Shown here one piece after another: positions 8,270-16,245 of a stretch of 64,000 nucleotides of DNA (positions are counted from its first letter, which is position 1; each line of letters opens with the position of its first letter). A model generated the notes under the pieces. That model saw nothing but the letters and a program-made list of their open reading frames with translations. It did not search any database and had not been told where the DNA came from. Made by a program: the position numbers and the translations under genes. Source of the stretch: a virus; IMG/VR virus record IMGVR_UViG_3300043811_000021, positions 1 to 64,000 of that record; one strand, written 5' to 3'.

Positions 8270-8506
8270 ATGTACACACATGGGATTTTACCGGACGAAG
8301 TACAGTTCCAAGCGCAGGCAAGACTATCTGGCCTATCGGCCCAACAAATGGCCGATCAGATCGTACTCCTATTTCATCCTGCTCACGACTCATTTGGTGA
8401 ATTTGAAGAATATCCAATGACTGTCACCAAAGGACTAGCTCTCATGGAAGAACTCGATAGACAAGCAAAAGTCGAGATAGCCGAACTACAGAAAGGGAAG
8501 AATTGA
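8270..8506 (+). CDS. Hypothetical protein, 78 aa
   Basis: Starts MYTHGILPDE after GGAGGCTAGT. Helical and soluble. Not recognised. The region before it has another copy of the TTGATAG start cassette. The TGA overlaps the next TTG start. Confidence 0.6.
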   Translation: MYTHGILPDEVQFQAQARLSGLSAQQMADQIVLLFHPAHDSFGEFEEYPMTVTKGLALMEELDRQAKVEIAELQKGKN

Positions 8507-8829
8507 TCTGGAACGTTCAGAACTATTGGATCGCTGTGCAACAGTGGATAAACGGAAACTTACTTCTCACATTCACCTTCCTATTGGCGCTGATCTGGGG
8601 GAAGATAGCCTACGAAAGCATCAACAAGTATTACCGAAGTGAAAAATTGATTCGTTTCCTAAGTAAGCGAATCAGACATAAATATCAGGAAATTGCTAAC
8701 GGGATGAGGTTGGAGAGGAAAGTGAAAGAGTTTTACTTCAACCAAGACAAAGAACTTTTTGAATCGTGTTTAATCAAAGAAAAGGAGGTAGATCATGGCA
8801 TTGACACAGGAACAGATCGAAGAGTTTAG
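8503..8829 (+). CDS. Membrane-anchored protein, 108 aa
   Basis: TTG start coupled to the previous stop. One N-terminal transmembrane helix (about 18-36, 'NLLLTFTFLLALIWG') is followed by a basic cytoplasmic helix. Function unknown. Its last 35 bases overlap the next gene, which has its own strong ribosome site (AAAAGGAGG). Confidence 0.6.
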   Translation: MIWNVQNYWIAVQQWINGNLLLTFTFLLALIWGKIAYESINKYYRSEKLIRFLSKRIRHKYQEIANGMRLERKVKEFYFNQDKELFESCLIKEKEVDHGIDTGTDRRV

Positions 8830-9532
8830 GGACAAGGCTATTAAGTGGGCGGGTTCGCCCCCATCGCGCTACGATCTCGAAGCCTTCGCGCAAGATGCGC
8901 TGCGCATCCTCGCACCCTCGCAGCCGAGCGCGGAGCTAGCCGCATGTGAAGAGTGCGCCGGGACGGGATTTAACGACAGAGGCAGAGTTTGTCAATGCTC
9001 TCGCTCTAAGCCGCCCCACCAGCCAACAGAACGGCGCGAAAACGCCCACTTCGCCCAGCAGGAGCGCCAAGCCGTAGCAGCGGTAGAACGCGATCTTAAA
9101 GTCGCCAGTGCCGCCAACCAAGAATTAATACGTGAAATATCCAATGTAGATGCAAATATGCGCGAGGCCGTAGAGCAGGCCGTGCGGAAGTGCTGCGAGT
9201 ATAGGGATGAGGACATCAATACATTTACGGCGGGGTGGAACGATTGCAAGTGGAGCGATGATAAGGCATGTATTGAAGGTATCAAAGCCGTGCTCGACGC
9301 TCATCTCGCCGCAGCCCTGCCAGCAGAGAAGAAGACACCAGAGGAGCGGGTGACGATTGACCATCTTAGCCTTGGAGAGTTTCCCGGCGATGCCTACATC
9401 GTAAAGGTTGACGGAATGCCCGGATTCGATGGCCACACTTTTTTCGGGAACATAACAGGGAAAAAACACGCCGAAATCTATCGCCTCGGCCTAATAGCGC
9501 AGATCGCAGCACAAGGGGGAGACCATGCCTGA
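8795..9532 (+). CDS. Hypothetical protein with Cys-rich motif and coiled coil, 245 aa
   Basis: Residues about 50-70 hold a DnaJ-finger-like zinc motif (CEECAGTGFNDRGRVCQC). A coiled coil (about 85-125) and a C-terminal alpha/beta part follow. It is noticeably richer in G+C than its neighbours, hinting at later acquisition. Such zinc plus coiled-coil proteins are common in phage accessory regions. Function unknown. Confidence 0.65.
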   Translation: MALTQEQIEEFRDKAIKWAGSPPSRYDLEAFAQDALRILAPSQPSAELAACEECAGTGFNDRGRVCQCSRSKPPHQPTERRENAHFAQQERQAVAAVERDLKVASAANQELIREISNVDANMREAVEQAVRKCCEYRDEDINTFTAGWNDCKWSDDKACIEGIKAVLDAHLAAALPAEKKTPEERVTIDHLSLGEFPGDAYIVKVDGMPGFDGHTFFGNITGKKHAEIYRLGLIAQIAAQGGDHA

Positions 9533-9788
9533 ACATACACCGTGGAAGAGAAAAAAAATGACCAGCGACCTGATTATTTTCAACGATATGGGACGTATAG
9601 TGGCAAGTTTTGAGCGCAGCATAGAGCTTGATTTTGCTCTTCTCTCTGCCAACTTCCACGACTGGCTAGTAGAAGCGCTTTCTGAGATGGTTCGAGACTG
9701 CGAATACCATAACGGGCGCGTAGATCGTTCCACTCTATGCAAGGCAAAAACACTCCTCGACAAGATCGAGAAAGAGGCATCCAAATGA
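9525..9788 (+). CDS. Hypothetical protein, 87 aa
   Basis: Starts inside the previous gene's tail with GGGGGAGACC upstream. Helical (ALSEMVRDCEYHNG…). Not recognised. It ends overlapping the next ATG (ATGA). Confidence 0.6.
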   Translation: MPEHTPWKRKKMTSDLIIFNDMGRIVASFERSIELDFALLSANFHDWLVEALSEMVRDCEYHNGRVDRSTLCKAKTLLDKIEKEASK

Positions 9789-9913
9789 GCGGATGGAATC
9801 TTGAAGAAGAAATTGAGGAAGATTGGGGAGGTACAAATCCAACCGCTCTCTCACGTTTCTTCAAAAAACTTGGGCAATTTATCCAATCTATTTTTGATAG
9901 GCGGTCAAAATGA
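9785..9913 (+). CDS. Small protein, 42 aa
   Basis: ATG overlaps the previous stop. The product (MSGWNLEEEIEEDW…) has an acidic first half and a basic amphipathic helix at the end (LSRFFKKLGQFIQSIF). It may touch the membrane peripherally. Its TGA overlaps the next ATG. Confidence 0.5.
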   Translation: MSGWNLEEEIEEDWGGTNPTALSRFFKKLGQFIQSIFDRRSK

Positions 9914-10149
9914 AACACGTCACAATAGGTCTCCGCATGGACACAGAGTTTATCTCTCTCCTGTGGGCTGATGTTGAACTTTCTAACCTGCGTCTTAAAG
10001 ATGAGTTGACTCCTAGCCAACAGTTGGCTCTGCTGGTTCTATATGAAGCACGAGGCGGAACTGAAGTCCAAGTGCATGACTCAATACTCCATTCATGGAG
10101 ACCGCATATTGAGGCTGTATCGGAAATGAGAAAAGTGGAGGAATCGTGA
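9910..10149 (+). CDS. Hypothetical protein, 79 aa
   Basis: Starts after TTTGATAGGCGGTCAAA, one of the repeated start cassettes. Mixed alpha/beta, soluble; not recognised. It is coupled to the DUF262 gene, whose ATG overlaps its stop. Confidence 0.6.
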   Translation: MKHVTIGLRMDTEFISLLWADVELSNLRLKDELTPSQQLALLVLYEARGGTEVQVHDSILHSWRPHIEAVSEMRKVEES

Positions 10150-10979
10150 TGGCAACCAAAAAACAGACGAAACAAAAAGAGCCTGCAACCTACGAAGAGT
10201 TTTTAGCTAAAGAATGGACTAGTTTCGAGACTCTTAACGCAGAATGGGATGCTAACGTCCCTCCATCTAACTACCCGTTTCAGGTAGGAGAGTCAGTGCG
10301 CTATGGAGCAATGCATGATCCTCGCGTCGAAGAAGTTTTGAAAGACGGTCGTCTCCTGCATATCAGTTACCACGACAAAGGATCATCCTACGGTGTTCCA
10401 TTCGATCACAACCGCCGTCTCCCAAGGCTTGTCTGGTGGGTACAAGTCGATCCTCTGTCCAGAGAAGAATACACATCCTTTGCGCGTCCGATAATATCAA
10501 CTCAGTATATGCAAACATCACTCGATTCTCTCATGCATCAAACATACTCTAGGGGGATTATCGACTCACCAGATTACCAGAGAGACTATGTATGGACTCT
10601 CGAAGATAAGCAGAGACTTATCAGAAGCATACTGGATCAAATGGATATTGGTAAGTTTGTTTTCTTAACCCGCCCGTATCCTGAACATCGTTTAGAGGTG
10701 GTAGACGGAAAACAGAGACTCAATGCGATTATGGAGTTCATCCAGGGACGATTTGAGTACGAGGGGAAAACGTGGTTCCAGTTCAGTAGGGATGATAAGA
10801 ACTCGTTTAAGCAGTTGATGATCCAGCAGGCGACCTTAGACTCAACAAAGGTCTCAAAGTCTGACATCCTATGGCTGTTCCTTTCGATTAACACTGGCGG
10901 AGTCCCGCAGACCGAAGAGCATGTTGCCAAAGCCAAGAAGTTATATGCTGAGGCTTTGATAGCGGAACAAACGAAGTAA
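10149..10979 (+). CDS. DUF262 (GmrS/ParB-fold) protein
   Basis: 276 aa. The diagnostic DGQQR-type motif appears as 'VVDGKQRLNAI' (about residues 183-193), followed by 'INTGGVPQTEEHV' (about 254-266). In GmrSD-type enzymes this fold binds and hydrolyses nucleotide and drives a nuclease. Here there is no DUF1524/HNH half. A free-standing copy in a phage could be anti-restriction, a regulator, or a superinfection defence. Catalytic residues look intact. Confidence 0.8.
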   Translation: MATKKQTKQKEPATYEEFLAKEWTSFETLNAEWDANVPPSNYPFQVGESVRYGAMHDPRVEEVLKDGRLLHISYHDKGSSYGVPFDHNRRLPRLVWWVQVDPLSREEYTSFARPIISTQYMQTSLDSLMHQTYSRGIIDSPDYQRDYVWTLEDKQRLIRSILDQMDIGKFVFLTRPYPEHRLEVVDGKQRLNAIMEFIQGRFEYEGKTWFQFSRDDKNSFKQLMIQQATLDSTKVSKSDILWLFLSINTGGVPQTEEHVAKAKKLYAEALIAEQTK

Positions 10980-10989
10980 TAGGAGATCA

Positions 10990-11298
10990 ATGATAGAAAA
11001 ACTAACAAAAACAGTCTATAAATGCACATGCGAACTTCCAGACTGCGGTAAGAGTTGGGAGTCAGAAAGCGATCATCCTACTGTATGCCGATGGTGCCAC
11101 TCAAGAAACTGGGATGGATCAGGACCAAAACAGAAATACCATCTCCTAACTGCAAAAGGAAAAACTCAACACCTATCTGCGTGGGCAAAAGAAACAGGAA
11201 TAAGCCGACAAACAATACGCCACCGCCTAGACACATTAGGATGGTCCGAGGAAAAGGCAGTTACTACACCAGCAAGGAAAAGGAGAAAAACGAAGTGA
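10990..11298 (+). CDS. Zinc-ribbon plus HTH (NUMOD-like) DNA-binding protein, 102 aa
   Basis: The N-terminal half has Cys pairs (CTCELPDC, then CRWC, about residues 14-36). The C-terminal half reads 'LSAWAKETGISRQTIRHRL…GWSEEKAV', the helix-turn-helix module also found next to HNH endonucleases. It probably binds DNA. It is coupled by GTGA to the next gene. Confidence 0.7.
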   Translation: MIEKLTKTVYKCTCELPDCGKSWESESDHPTVCRWCHSRNWDGSGPKQKYHLLTAKGKTQHLSAWAKETGISRQTIRHRLDTLGWSEEKAVTTPARKRRKTK

Positions 11299-11990
11299 GC
11301 TACAGCGTATTTTTTGGATTCTCCTCTGGATTAGCGAAACCACTAAAGGTTCCCGTTGGCACCAAGAAAGCAATTCTTGAACACGTCGAGAAAGTTGAAA
11401 GAGTGCTTGGATTGAAACGTACTCAGTACGAAGATAATCCTGTCCATTGGGATCATTTCGATCATGAGTATCGCAATGGTTTTCCTAGCGTTGATGACAA
11501 AACATTATGTAATACAGTAGAGGACCATAACGCTTGGGTGCGAGGTCTTTATCGTGAATTTGGCGAATGGTTTGAGAAGCCATTTAAGAGCAGTAAGGGA
11601 CGTCGTGGAGAATGGATCACTCCAAAGGATGCGAAGATGTTCTGGCATAGTTTAGTAGAGTTAAATGTGGAAGTGTCTCGATGGACACCTGAATATTATA
11701 TCAATCGGATGGAACACTTATATGAAGTTATGCGCGGTAGAGAGTCAGAAGGTGTAACCTTTGGCGCAAAGGCACTAACAACAGAACAGGCCGCTGCGGT
11801 TGTCAATATTTTTTCTCCTTTCTTGGATAAAGATGATAGGAGATTAGATGTTCCAAACGGTTACGACTATCTAGCATCCTCCTACGATGGTGGATATACA
11901 TGGTGTGAAAAATGTGGTGCTGTTACACCAGAAGACGCAGATGCTTGCCGTAAGAGAAAATGCCCTATACGAGCGGAGCGTGGCGAATGA
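11295..11990 (+). CDS. Hypothetical protein with C-terminal zinc ribbon, 231 aa
   Basis: GTG 11295 overlaps the previous TGA, so the apparent reading frame upstream of it is a shadow. The N-terminal region is alpha/beta, and the C-terminus ends with CEKC…CRKRKC (about 206-225). Not recognised. It overlaps the next ATG. Confidence 0.65.
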   Translation: MSYSVFFGFSSGLAKPLKVPVGTKKAILEHVEKVERVLGLKRTQYEDNPVHWDHFDHEYRNGFPSVDDKTLCNTVEDHNAWVRGLYREFGEWFEKPFKSSKGRRGEWITPKDAKMFWHSLVELNVEVSRWTPEYYINRMEHLYEVMRGRESEGVTFGAKALTTEQAAAVVNIFSPFLDKDDRRLDVPNGYDYLASSYDGGYTWCEKCGAVTPEDADACRKRKCPIRAERGE

Positions 11991-12211
11991 TCCTCGGCGA
12001 CGTAATGGTTCCCGGAAAGTCTTTACAGTGCGATGTCTGCAAAATAGAATGGGTAAGCATCGCAAGCAGACTTCCAAATGCTTGCCCAAACCGTGACTGC
12101 CGATCAAGAGAGTGGAACGGCAAGAAACAGAAACGTAAGCCAGAGCCTAAACCGCGAATCGAATTACCCAAACCGAAACGGATCAAAGAGGAGATCGATG
12201 ATGAGTTCTGA
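11987..12211 (+). CDS. Small zinc-ribbon protein, 74 aa
   Basis: CDVC (about residues 15-18) and CPNRDC (about 32-37) form a zinc ribbon, followed by a Lys/Pro-rich tail (KPEPKPRIELPKPKR) suited to nucleic-acid contact. ATG 11987 overlaps the previous stop. Confidence 0.65.
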   Translation: MILGDVMVPGKSLQCDVCKIEWVSIASRLPNACPNRDCRSREWNGKKQKRKPEPKPRIELPKPKRIKEEIDDEF

Positions 12212-12437
12212 TGAAATAAAACGCGAAGCAGCACAAATAGTGAAGTCTGGTATTGAAAGAGGTTGCTCCTCTGACGTGATAGCACAGGCTGTTTACGATC
12301 ATATTAGACTGGGCGATCCTATGCTCACGGTTTTATCTGAAATCGCGGTGCAATTGACGAATCTAAACGGAACCATAAAAAGTTTCGATTACAACGAAGG
12401 AAGTCGCATCTTTGATGTTCAGGTGAGACAGCAATGA
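12198..12437 (+). CDS. Hypothetical protein, 79 aa
   Basis: Starts after AAAGAGGAGATCG with two adjacent ATG codons. A helical N-terminal half (IKREAAQIVKSGIERG) is followed by a beta-rich end. Not recognised. It overlaps both neighbours slightly, typical of this run. Confidence 0.6.
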   Translation: MMSSDEIKREAAQIVKSGIERGCSSDVIAQAVYDHIRLGDPMLTVLSEIAVQLTNLNGTIKSFDYNEGSRIFDVQVRQQ

Positions 12438-12781
12438 TCGCTAAACAAATCACATTTTTCGGTAAACAGTGCATCCTTGCCTGTGATGCTAACTGCGGTA
12501 AAGCGTGGGGAATTTCCAATAGGCCAAAACTCCAATTGTCTAACGATGAGGATGATATTGTTTGGCTGGCCGATGGGGAATTAGGGGAGGCTCCACAGTT
12601 CCCTGGAACTTGGGAAGGCGGTCAAGGGAAGCCTCTCAACCCAGAGGGTAGGCTAAATAAGTGGTGCGCAAGAGAATGTGAGAGAAGTGTAATTGTAGAT
12701 GTAGGAGAGGATTTCTCTCTGAAAGATTTTAGTAAACGCCGGTACAACCAACCTTTTAAGCATAAGGGAGAGGAATCATGA
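12434..12781 (+). CDS. Hypothetical Cys-rich protein, 115 aa
   Basis: Cys residues at CILACDANC (about 13-21) and WCARECE (about 77-83) could bind zinc across the chain. Similar proteins occur in phages without known function. It overlaps the next ATG (ATGA). Confidence 0.65.
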   Translation: MIAKQITFFGKQCILACDANCGKAWGISNRPKLQLSNDEDDIVWLADGELGEAPQFPGTWEGGQGKPLNPEGRLNKWCARECERSVIVDVGEDFSLKDFSKRRYNQPFKHKGEES

Positions 12782-12960
12782 CAGATTTGCAAAAAATCAC
12801 ATTGGCTTCTATTCGTGCTTGCTGCGATAGTATCAAAGCCTCTAATTCGGCTCTAACTGAGTATCAGGACGAGTGGTTGAATGATGTTTGTAGCAGCCTA
12901 TTGCAACTTCAGAAAGAGATTGTATTCGACATCCATCCCGAAAGTAAGGAGACGAAATGA
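12778..12960 (+). CDS. Hypothetical protein, 60 aa
   Basis: Helical, acidic protein (MTDLQKITLASIRACC…). Not recognised. Coupled at both ends by ATGA overlaps, its stop overlapping the serine recombinase start. Confidence 0.6.
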   Translation: MTDLQKITLASIRACCDSIKASNSALTEYQDEWLNDVCSSLLQLQKEIVFDIHPESKETK

Positions 12961-13700
12961 GTGAGAACACTGCCGTCAGCTATCTCCGATGCTCCGGCGA
13001 CGGTCAGACCTACGGAGACACTTGGGACAGGCAAATGGACAAAATCAAGTCCTACGCCAATCCAAAAGGTGTTTCCCTAATCGCCGAATACCGCGACGAA
13101 GCAATTCCGGGGAAATTAGGGGAAGAGTCTCGTCCTGGCTTTCAGAAGATGGTCTCCGATCTTTTAGATAACGGTTGCCGTACCGTCATTGTGGCGGGGA
13201 TGGACAGATTCGCAAGGCAATACGACATTCAGCAGCAATTGATTACCTACCTTGCCTGCAAAGAAATCACCCTCATTTCAGCCGACACTGGAGAAGATAT
13301 TACCGCCGCTCTCATGGGCGATCCTATGCGCAGGGCAATGGTTCAAATTCAAGGCGTTTTGAGCGAACTCGATAAAAACATGATTGTTGCCAAATTGAAA
13401 GCAGCGAGAGATCGAATTCGTAAAGAAGGACGCAGGCCGGGAGCAAAAAACTATTCTCCAGATAAAAATGCAAATTGTCGCGCAGAAGGGAGAAAACCTT
13501 TCGGAGAGCACCCAAAATACCCAGAAGAAAAGGTCATCGTAGACCGTATGGTTTCCCTAAGCGCGGCAGGAAATAAACCAGATCAGATCGCGGAAATCCT
13601 TAACAATGAAGGAGTTCCTACCCGTGGGACAAAGCACGGAAGAAAGCCTTGGCACCCGTCTACAGTGGCCAAAATACTGGCGCGATGGAGAAAACAGTAA
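12957..13700 (+). CDS. Serine recombinase (resolvase/invertase family)
   Basis: 247 aa. The catalytic domain begins 'VSYLRCSGDGQ', with the nucleophile Ser13 and Arg11. The helix containing 'MDRFARQYDI' (about 81-90) holds the other conserved Arg residues. A short recombinase domain (about 165-245) binds DNA. It is shorter than large phage integrases (about 450 aa or more), nearer to resolvases and small invertases. It ends the + strand run before a terminator. Integration, dimer resolution or inversion of a nearby segment are all possible; no matching recombination site was seen. Confidence 0.88.
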   Translation: MSENTAVSYLRCSGDGQTYGDTWDRQMDKIKSYANPKGVSLIAEYRDEAIPGKLGEESRPGFQKMVSDLLDNGCRTVIVAGMDRFARQYDIQQQLITYLACKEITLISADTGEDITAALMGDPMRRAMVQIQGVLSELDKNMIVAKLKAARDRIRKEGRRPGAKNYSPDKNANCRAEGRKPFGEHPKYPEEKVIVDRMVSLSAAGNKPDQIAEILNNEGVPTRGTKHGRKPWHPSTVAKILARWRKQ

Positions 13701-13776
13701 ATTTCTCCGCAGAAAAAAGTCATATCTCTGCGCCTCGCGGCTTGTTTTTCTATCTAAAATATCTACAGACAAGAGA

Positions 13777-13814
13777 AGCGGGGATCGAAATACATCGGTC
13801 CCCGCTCTATTTTT
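13777..13814 (+). terminator. Intrinsic terminator after the recombinase gene
   Basis: AGCGGGGA (13777-13784) pairs with TCCCCGCT (13799-13806), followed by CTATTTTT. It ends the + strand transcript between convergent genes. A weaker GCC-TCGC-GGC stem with a T run lies about 40 bases earlier. Confidence 0.8.
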
Positions 13815-13822
13815 CAAATAAA

Positions 13823-13945
13823 TTAGTCTTGAGCCTCTGGGCAGTCGAATGAATGACATTCCGGGTATACCGCCCCGCATTCAGTACACACTGGCATAGG
13901 TTCACCGTCTGAGTTTGTTGGTTGATCTTCGATTTCATTTTCCAT
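13823..13945 (-). CDS. Small zinc-binding protein, 40 aa
   Basis: Last gene of the long - strand run. The product (MENEIEDQPTNSDGEPM…) has CTEC followed by CHSFDC, four Cys in a compact zinc-knuckle layout. The ATG overlaps the TAA of the upstream gene (TAATG). Confidence 0.6.
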   Translation of the reverse strand: MENEIEDQPTNSDGEPMPVCTECGAVYPECHSFDCPEAQD

Positions 13946-14649
13946 TAGAAGTCCTCGCCCCCATGAAGAGGCTTAGTAAATCCTCTCGGTCCCTTGGCTT
14001 CTTCTTTTGCAACTTCGTTCGCGTGGAATGCAGCCAAATCCTTCGGCCCTGACTTCTTTCCTTTTGGCTCTTCATACTCGATTTCAATCGGAGCGTCAAG
14101 AACCGGATCATCCCCCTCAGTTTCATTGTCTGGGTCTAGGTCGTTTTCCCCGTCGTCCAGCAGAGTTCCGTCGTCCTCTTTCTCTGGCAAACCTACTACT
14201 CCGGGAGTAAAGCGCATCCATACTTCGTCTCCCTGAAATTCTCCTAGCCACTCCCATCTTTTCTTGGTGTAGGGGACTCTGACGACGAAATTGAGCACAA
14301 CGTCTGGATGTTCCTCTTTCCCTACTTGGCAAATTTCAAATGCCCGCATGATCGCATCTGTAGCCTTAATGTCTTCTCCAAACAGATTTTCCGTAGAGAA
14401 TTCAATCGTATAACCCTTGAATTCCAAATCCGGGGTGACGGTATCTCCATGTTGTGAAACGTAGAGGAAGGCTGAATCTAGCCAAGGCGGAGCGCCCATG
14501 TTAACGGTGTCTGAAAGTTTCATCTGGCACCTGATACTGATTCGCTTTTCCCTTGTTGGCGGTTTGCTTACTAGACCCCCAACGCAGACGATTCGTACTA
14601 ACCTCTCGTTGTGTCTGTTGGTTGTTGAGTAAAATTCTGGTGTGTTCAA
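13945..14649 (-). CDS. Hypothetical protein with acidic tail, 234 aa
   Basis: Residues 1-155 look like a beta-rich globular domain. Residues 160-200 are very acidic (EKEDDGTLLDDGENDLDP) and the end is basic. Not recognised. An acidic tail recalls single-stranded-DNA-binding proteins, but no OB-fold signature is clear. Start preceded by GGAGAGGAG. Confidence 0.65.
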   Translation of the reverse strand: MNTPEFYSTTNRHNERLVRIVCVGGLVSKPPTREKRISIRCQMKLSDTVNMGAPPWLDSAFLYVSQHGDTVTPDLEFKGYTIEFSTENLFGEDIKATDAIMRAFEICQVGKEEHPDVVLNFVVRVPYTKKRWEWLGEFQGDEVWMRFTPGVVGLPEKEDDGTLLDDGENDLDPDNETEGDDPVLDAPIEIEYEEPKGKKSGPKDLAAFHANEVAKEEAKGPRGFTKPLHGGEDF

Positions 14650-14671
14650 TTGTTTCTCCTCTCCTGTGTGG

Positions 14672-14947
14672 TTATTCTGCTATTTCGTAGTCAATGGCAA
14701 GCAAGTCGCCTTGTGATGCGTTCCAAGGGAAAACGCTCCCGTCAACGGTCACAATATCTACATGTGGTCTGTAATTAACGATTTGTCCAATCTGGAAAAC
14801 CGAAGCTAGAGGTCTACCCTCAGAAACTATAATAGAACTTCCGGGAACAAAAATTAGATATTGTCCCTTTCCATTCCACCCAGAACGGCGCACCTTGCTC
14901 CCATTTTGTAACTGCTTTACAGCCCATCCGATTCCTTGTATTCCCAC
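14672..14947 (-). CDS. DUF2829 / Tad2-like anti-Thoeris protein
   Basis: 91 aa from GTG 14947, which has AAGGAG upstream. Family hallmarks are 'GSKVRRSGWNGKGQYLIFVP' (about residues 16-35), 'YRPHVDIVTVDG' (about 59-70) and 'VFPWNASQGDLLAIDYEI' (about 72-89). Known Tad2 proteins are small phage proteins of this family that bind the cyclic ADPR-type signal of Thoeris defence and block abortive infection. Length and motifs fit the family. Activity here is inferred. Confidence 0.85.
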   Translation of the reverse strand: MGIQGIGWAVKQLQNGSKVRRSGWNGKGQYLIFVPGSSIIVSEGRPLASVFQIGQIVNYRPHVDIVTVDGSVFPWNASQGDLLAIDYEIAE

Positions 14948-14960
14948 TTTTTTCTCCTTG

Positions 14961-15143
14961 TTATGCGTCTGGTACGGTTTTGATTTCCCACTCATGTCCT
15001 TGCGGACAAATTGCTCTCCACGGCTCCTGAGATGTATCAAAATCCGTCCCAAGGTCCAGTGTCTCGCAGATCGGGCATACTACCCTATCCGCAGGTATAG
15101 ATTTTCCTTTGATTTCAACCCAATCTACCCGGTATTCTGACAT
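14961..15143 (-). CDS. Small zinc-ribbon protein, 60 aa
   Basis: CPIC (about residues 23-26) and a second Cys/His pair at CPQGH (about 46-50) suggest a zinc ribbon. It lies directly upstream of the Tad2-like gene in the same operon. Function unknown. Confidence 0.65.
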   Translation of the reverse strand: MSEYRVDWVEIKGKSIPADRVVCPICETLDLGTDFDTSQEPWRAICPQGHEWEIKTVPDA

Positions 15144-15166
15144 GAATCTCCTATATTTATTCTACA

Positions 15167-15766
15167 TCATTTGATCTTTTTGAAAGAAATCACCCAAACC
15201 CAAGGATTGCTTTCAAACGGATGTTTCTTCCCGTTGATCGAATCCCAAATTTTTTTGTAAACCATTTGAGGATAACGGTGAAAAAATTCAAAATCATCCC
15301 AGAACTTTTCTTCAAATGGTTTTCCCTCTAATTCATTTGGTGTCCAAAATTCTGTGTGCGCCACACCTTCCGCTAAGGCATCTGATGCGCTTATGTCCTG
15401 TAATCTCTCCACGCGAACTTCCGTAATCTCCAGCCAAGTCCTAGCCATCGATTTAGGCATAAACATTGCCGTCCTACGCGCCATCCACGATTCTGTGGCC
15501 CTGCAACCGTCCAAGTAATACCCGATTAGTTGCGGGATGGAGCAGTGGGTTATTACGCCCTCTTTTATATAGAGACGATCCTTATAGCCTCCAAAAGGAG
15601 ACATGTAAGGTAAACCGCTTTCCCACTTTGGACCTCCAATGTGGTGCATCAACTCTCCCTGAATTACGCATGGTTGTATTTTTACAACCCTTCGCGTTTG
15701 AGTTTTTTGCCCAGAAAGGATAAGGCGGTGATTCTCTGGGGTAAATAAAATTCCGGTTTCCTTCAT
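15167..15766 (-). CDS. ASCH-like phage protein
   Basis: 199 aa. The opening 'ILSGQKTQTRRVVK' (about residues 16-29), the middle 'DRLYIKEG', the 'LEITEVRVERLQDIS' strand-helix (about 111-125) and the end 'NPWVWVISFKKI' match the phage ASCH-domain family. ASCH folds resemble PUA domains and are thought to bind RNA or modified bases. The gene overlaps the next one upstream by ATGA. Confidence 0.75.
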   Translation of the reverse strand: MKETGILFTPENHRLILSGQKTQTRRVVKIQPCVIQGELMHHIGGPKWESGLPYMSPFGGYKDRLYIKEGVITHCSIPQLIGYYLDGCRATESWMARRTAMFMPKSMARTWLEITEVRVERLQDISASDALAEGVAHTEFWTPNELEGKPFEEKFWDDFEFFHRYPQMVYKKIWDSINGKKHPFESNPWVWVISFKKIK

Positions 15767-15996
15767 ATTTTCCTCTCCCGTTTCCTCTTTAAAGCCTCAC
15801 TCGCCCAAGCCGCGCTAGACAGTTTAAGTAGACGAAACAACTGCTTCCGGTACTCAATCAGCAATTTTTCTCCTAAATCCCTCGCTTTTTTACTGCTTTC
15901 ATCAGTGCAACCCTTAATGCAATCGAGGAGACTAACTTGCCAATCTATTGCATCGCGCAGACAATGAATGCGAATCTGCTTTGCGCTTAGTTTCAC
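15763..15996 (-). CDS. Hypothetical helical protein, 77 aa
   Basis: Helical, basic protein (MKLSAKQIRIHCLRDA…) ending in KRKRERKI. Not recognised. Preceded by GGAGG-like sequence. Coupled to the ASCH-like gene. Confidence 0.55.
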   Translation of the reverse strand: MKLSAKQIRIHCLRDAIDWQVSLLDCIKGCTDESSKKARDLGEKLLIEYRKQLFRLLKLSSAAWASEALKRKRERKI

Positions 15997-16004
15997 TTTT
16001 CCTC

Positions 16005-16229
16005 CTACGATGCGTGGCTCTGGCCCGTAGACCGTGCGTCGTGCGTCTTTCCTGGTCTGCGCTTGCTAAGATCGACCCGGCTCACCTCTACATGCGTCCT
16101 GATTGCCGACCACCCGCAGCAGACCTCACAGCAGGGGTTTGTGATGTGGTAAAGCTCCCCATCGATCATCGCATCCCGGCAGCAGCAGGTGGGTGTGCGG
16201 ACCTCAAGATTGACTGGCAATGCTTTCAT
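16005..16229 (-). CDS. Cys-rich hypothetical protein, 74 aa
   Basis: Six Cys within residues 14-41 (TCCCRD…CCEVCCGW) suggest a metal-binding or disulfide-rich fold. GAAAGGGAACC precedes the ATG. Not recognised. An open frame on the other strand here lacks a ribosome site. Confidence 0.55.
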   Translation of the reverse strand: MKALPVNLEVRTPTCCCRDAMIDGELYHITNPCCEVCCGWSAIRTHVEVSRVDLSKRRPGKTHDARSTGQSHAS

Positions 16230-16245
16230 GGTTCCCTTTCTACCG

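Noticed and set aside
13278-13515. - strand ORFs opposite the serine recombinase
   Set aside because: Shadow frames of a clear domain-bearing gene.
13700-13822. att site for the serine recombinase
   Set aside because: No pair of matching core sequences could be identified inside the window.
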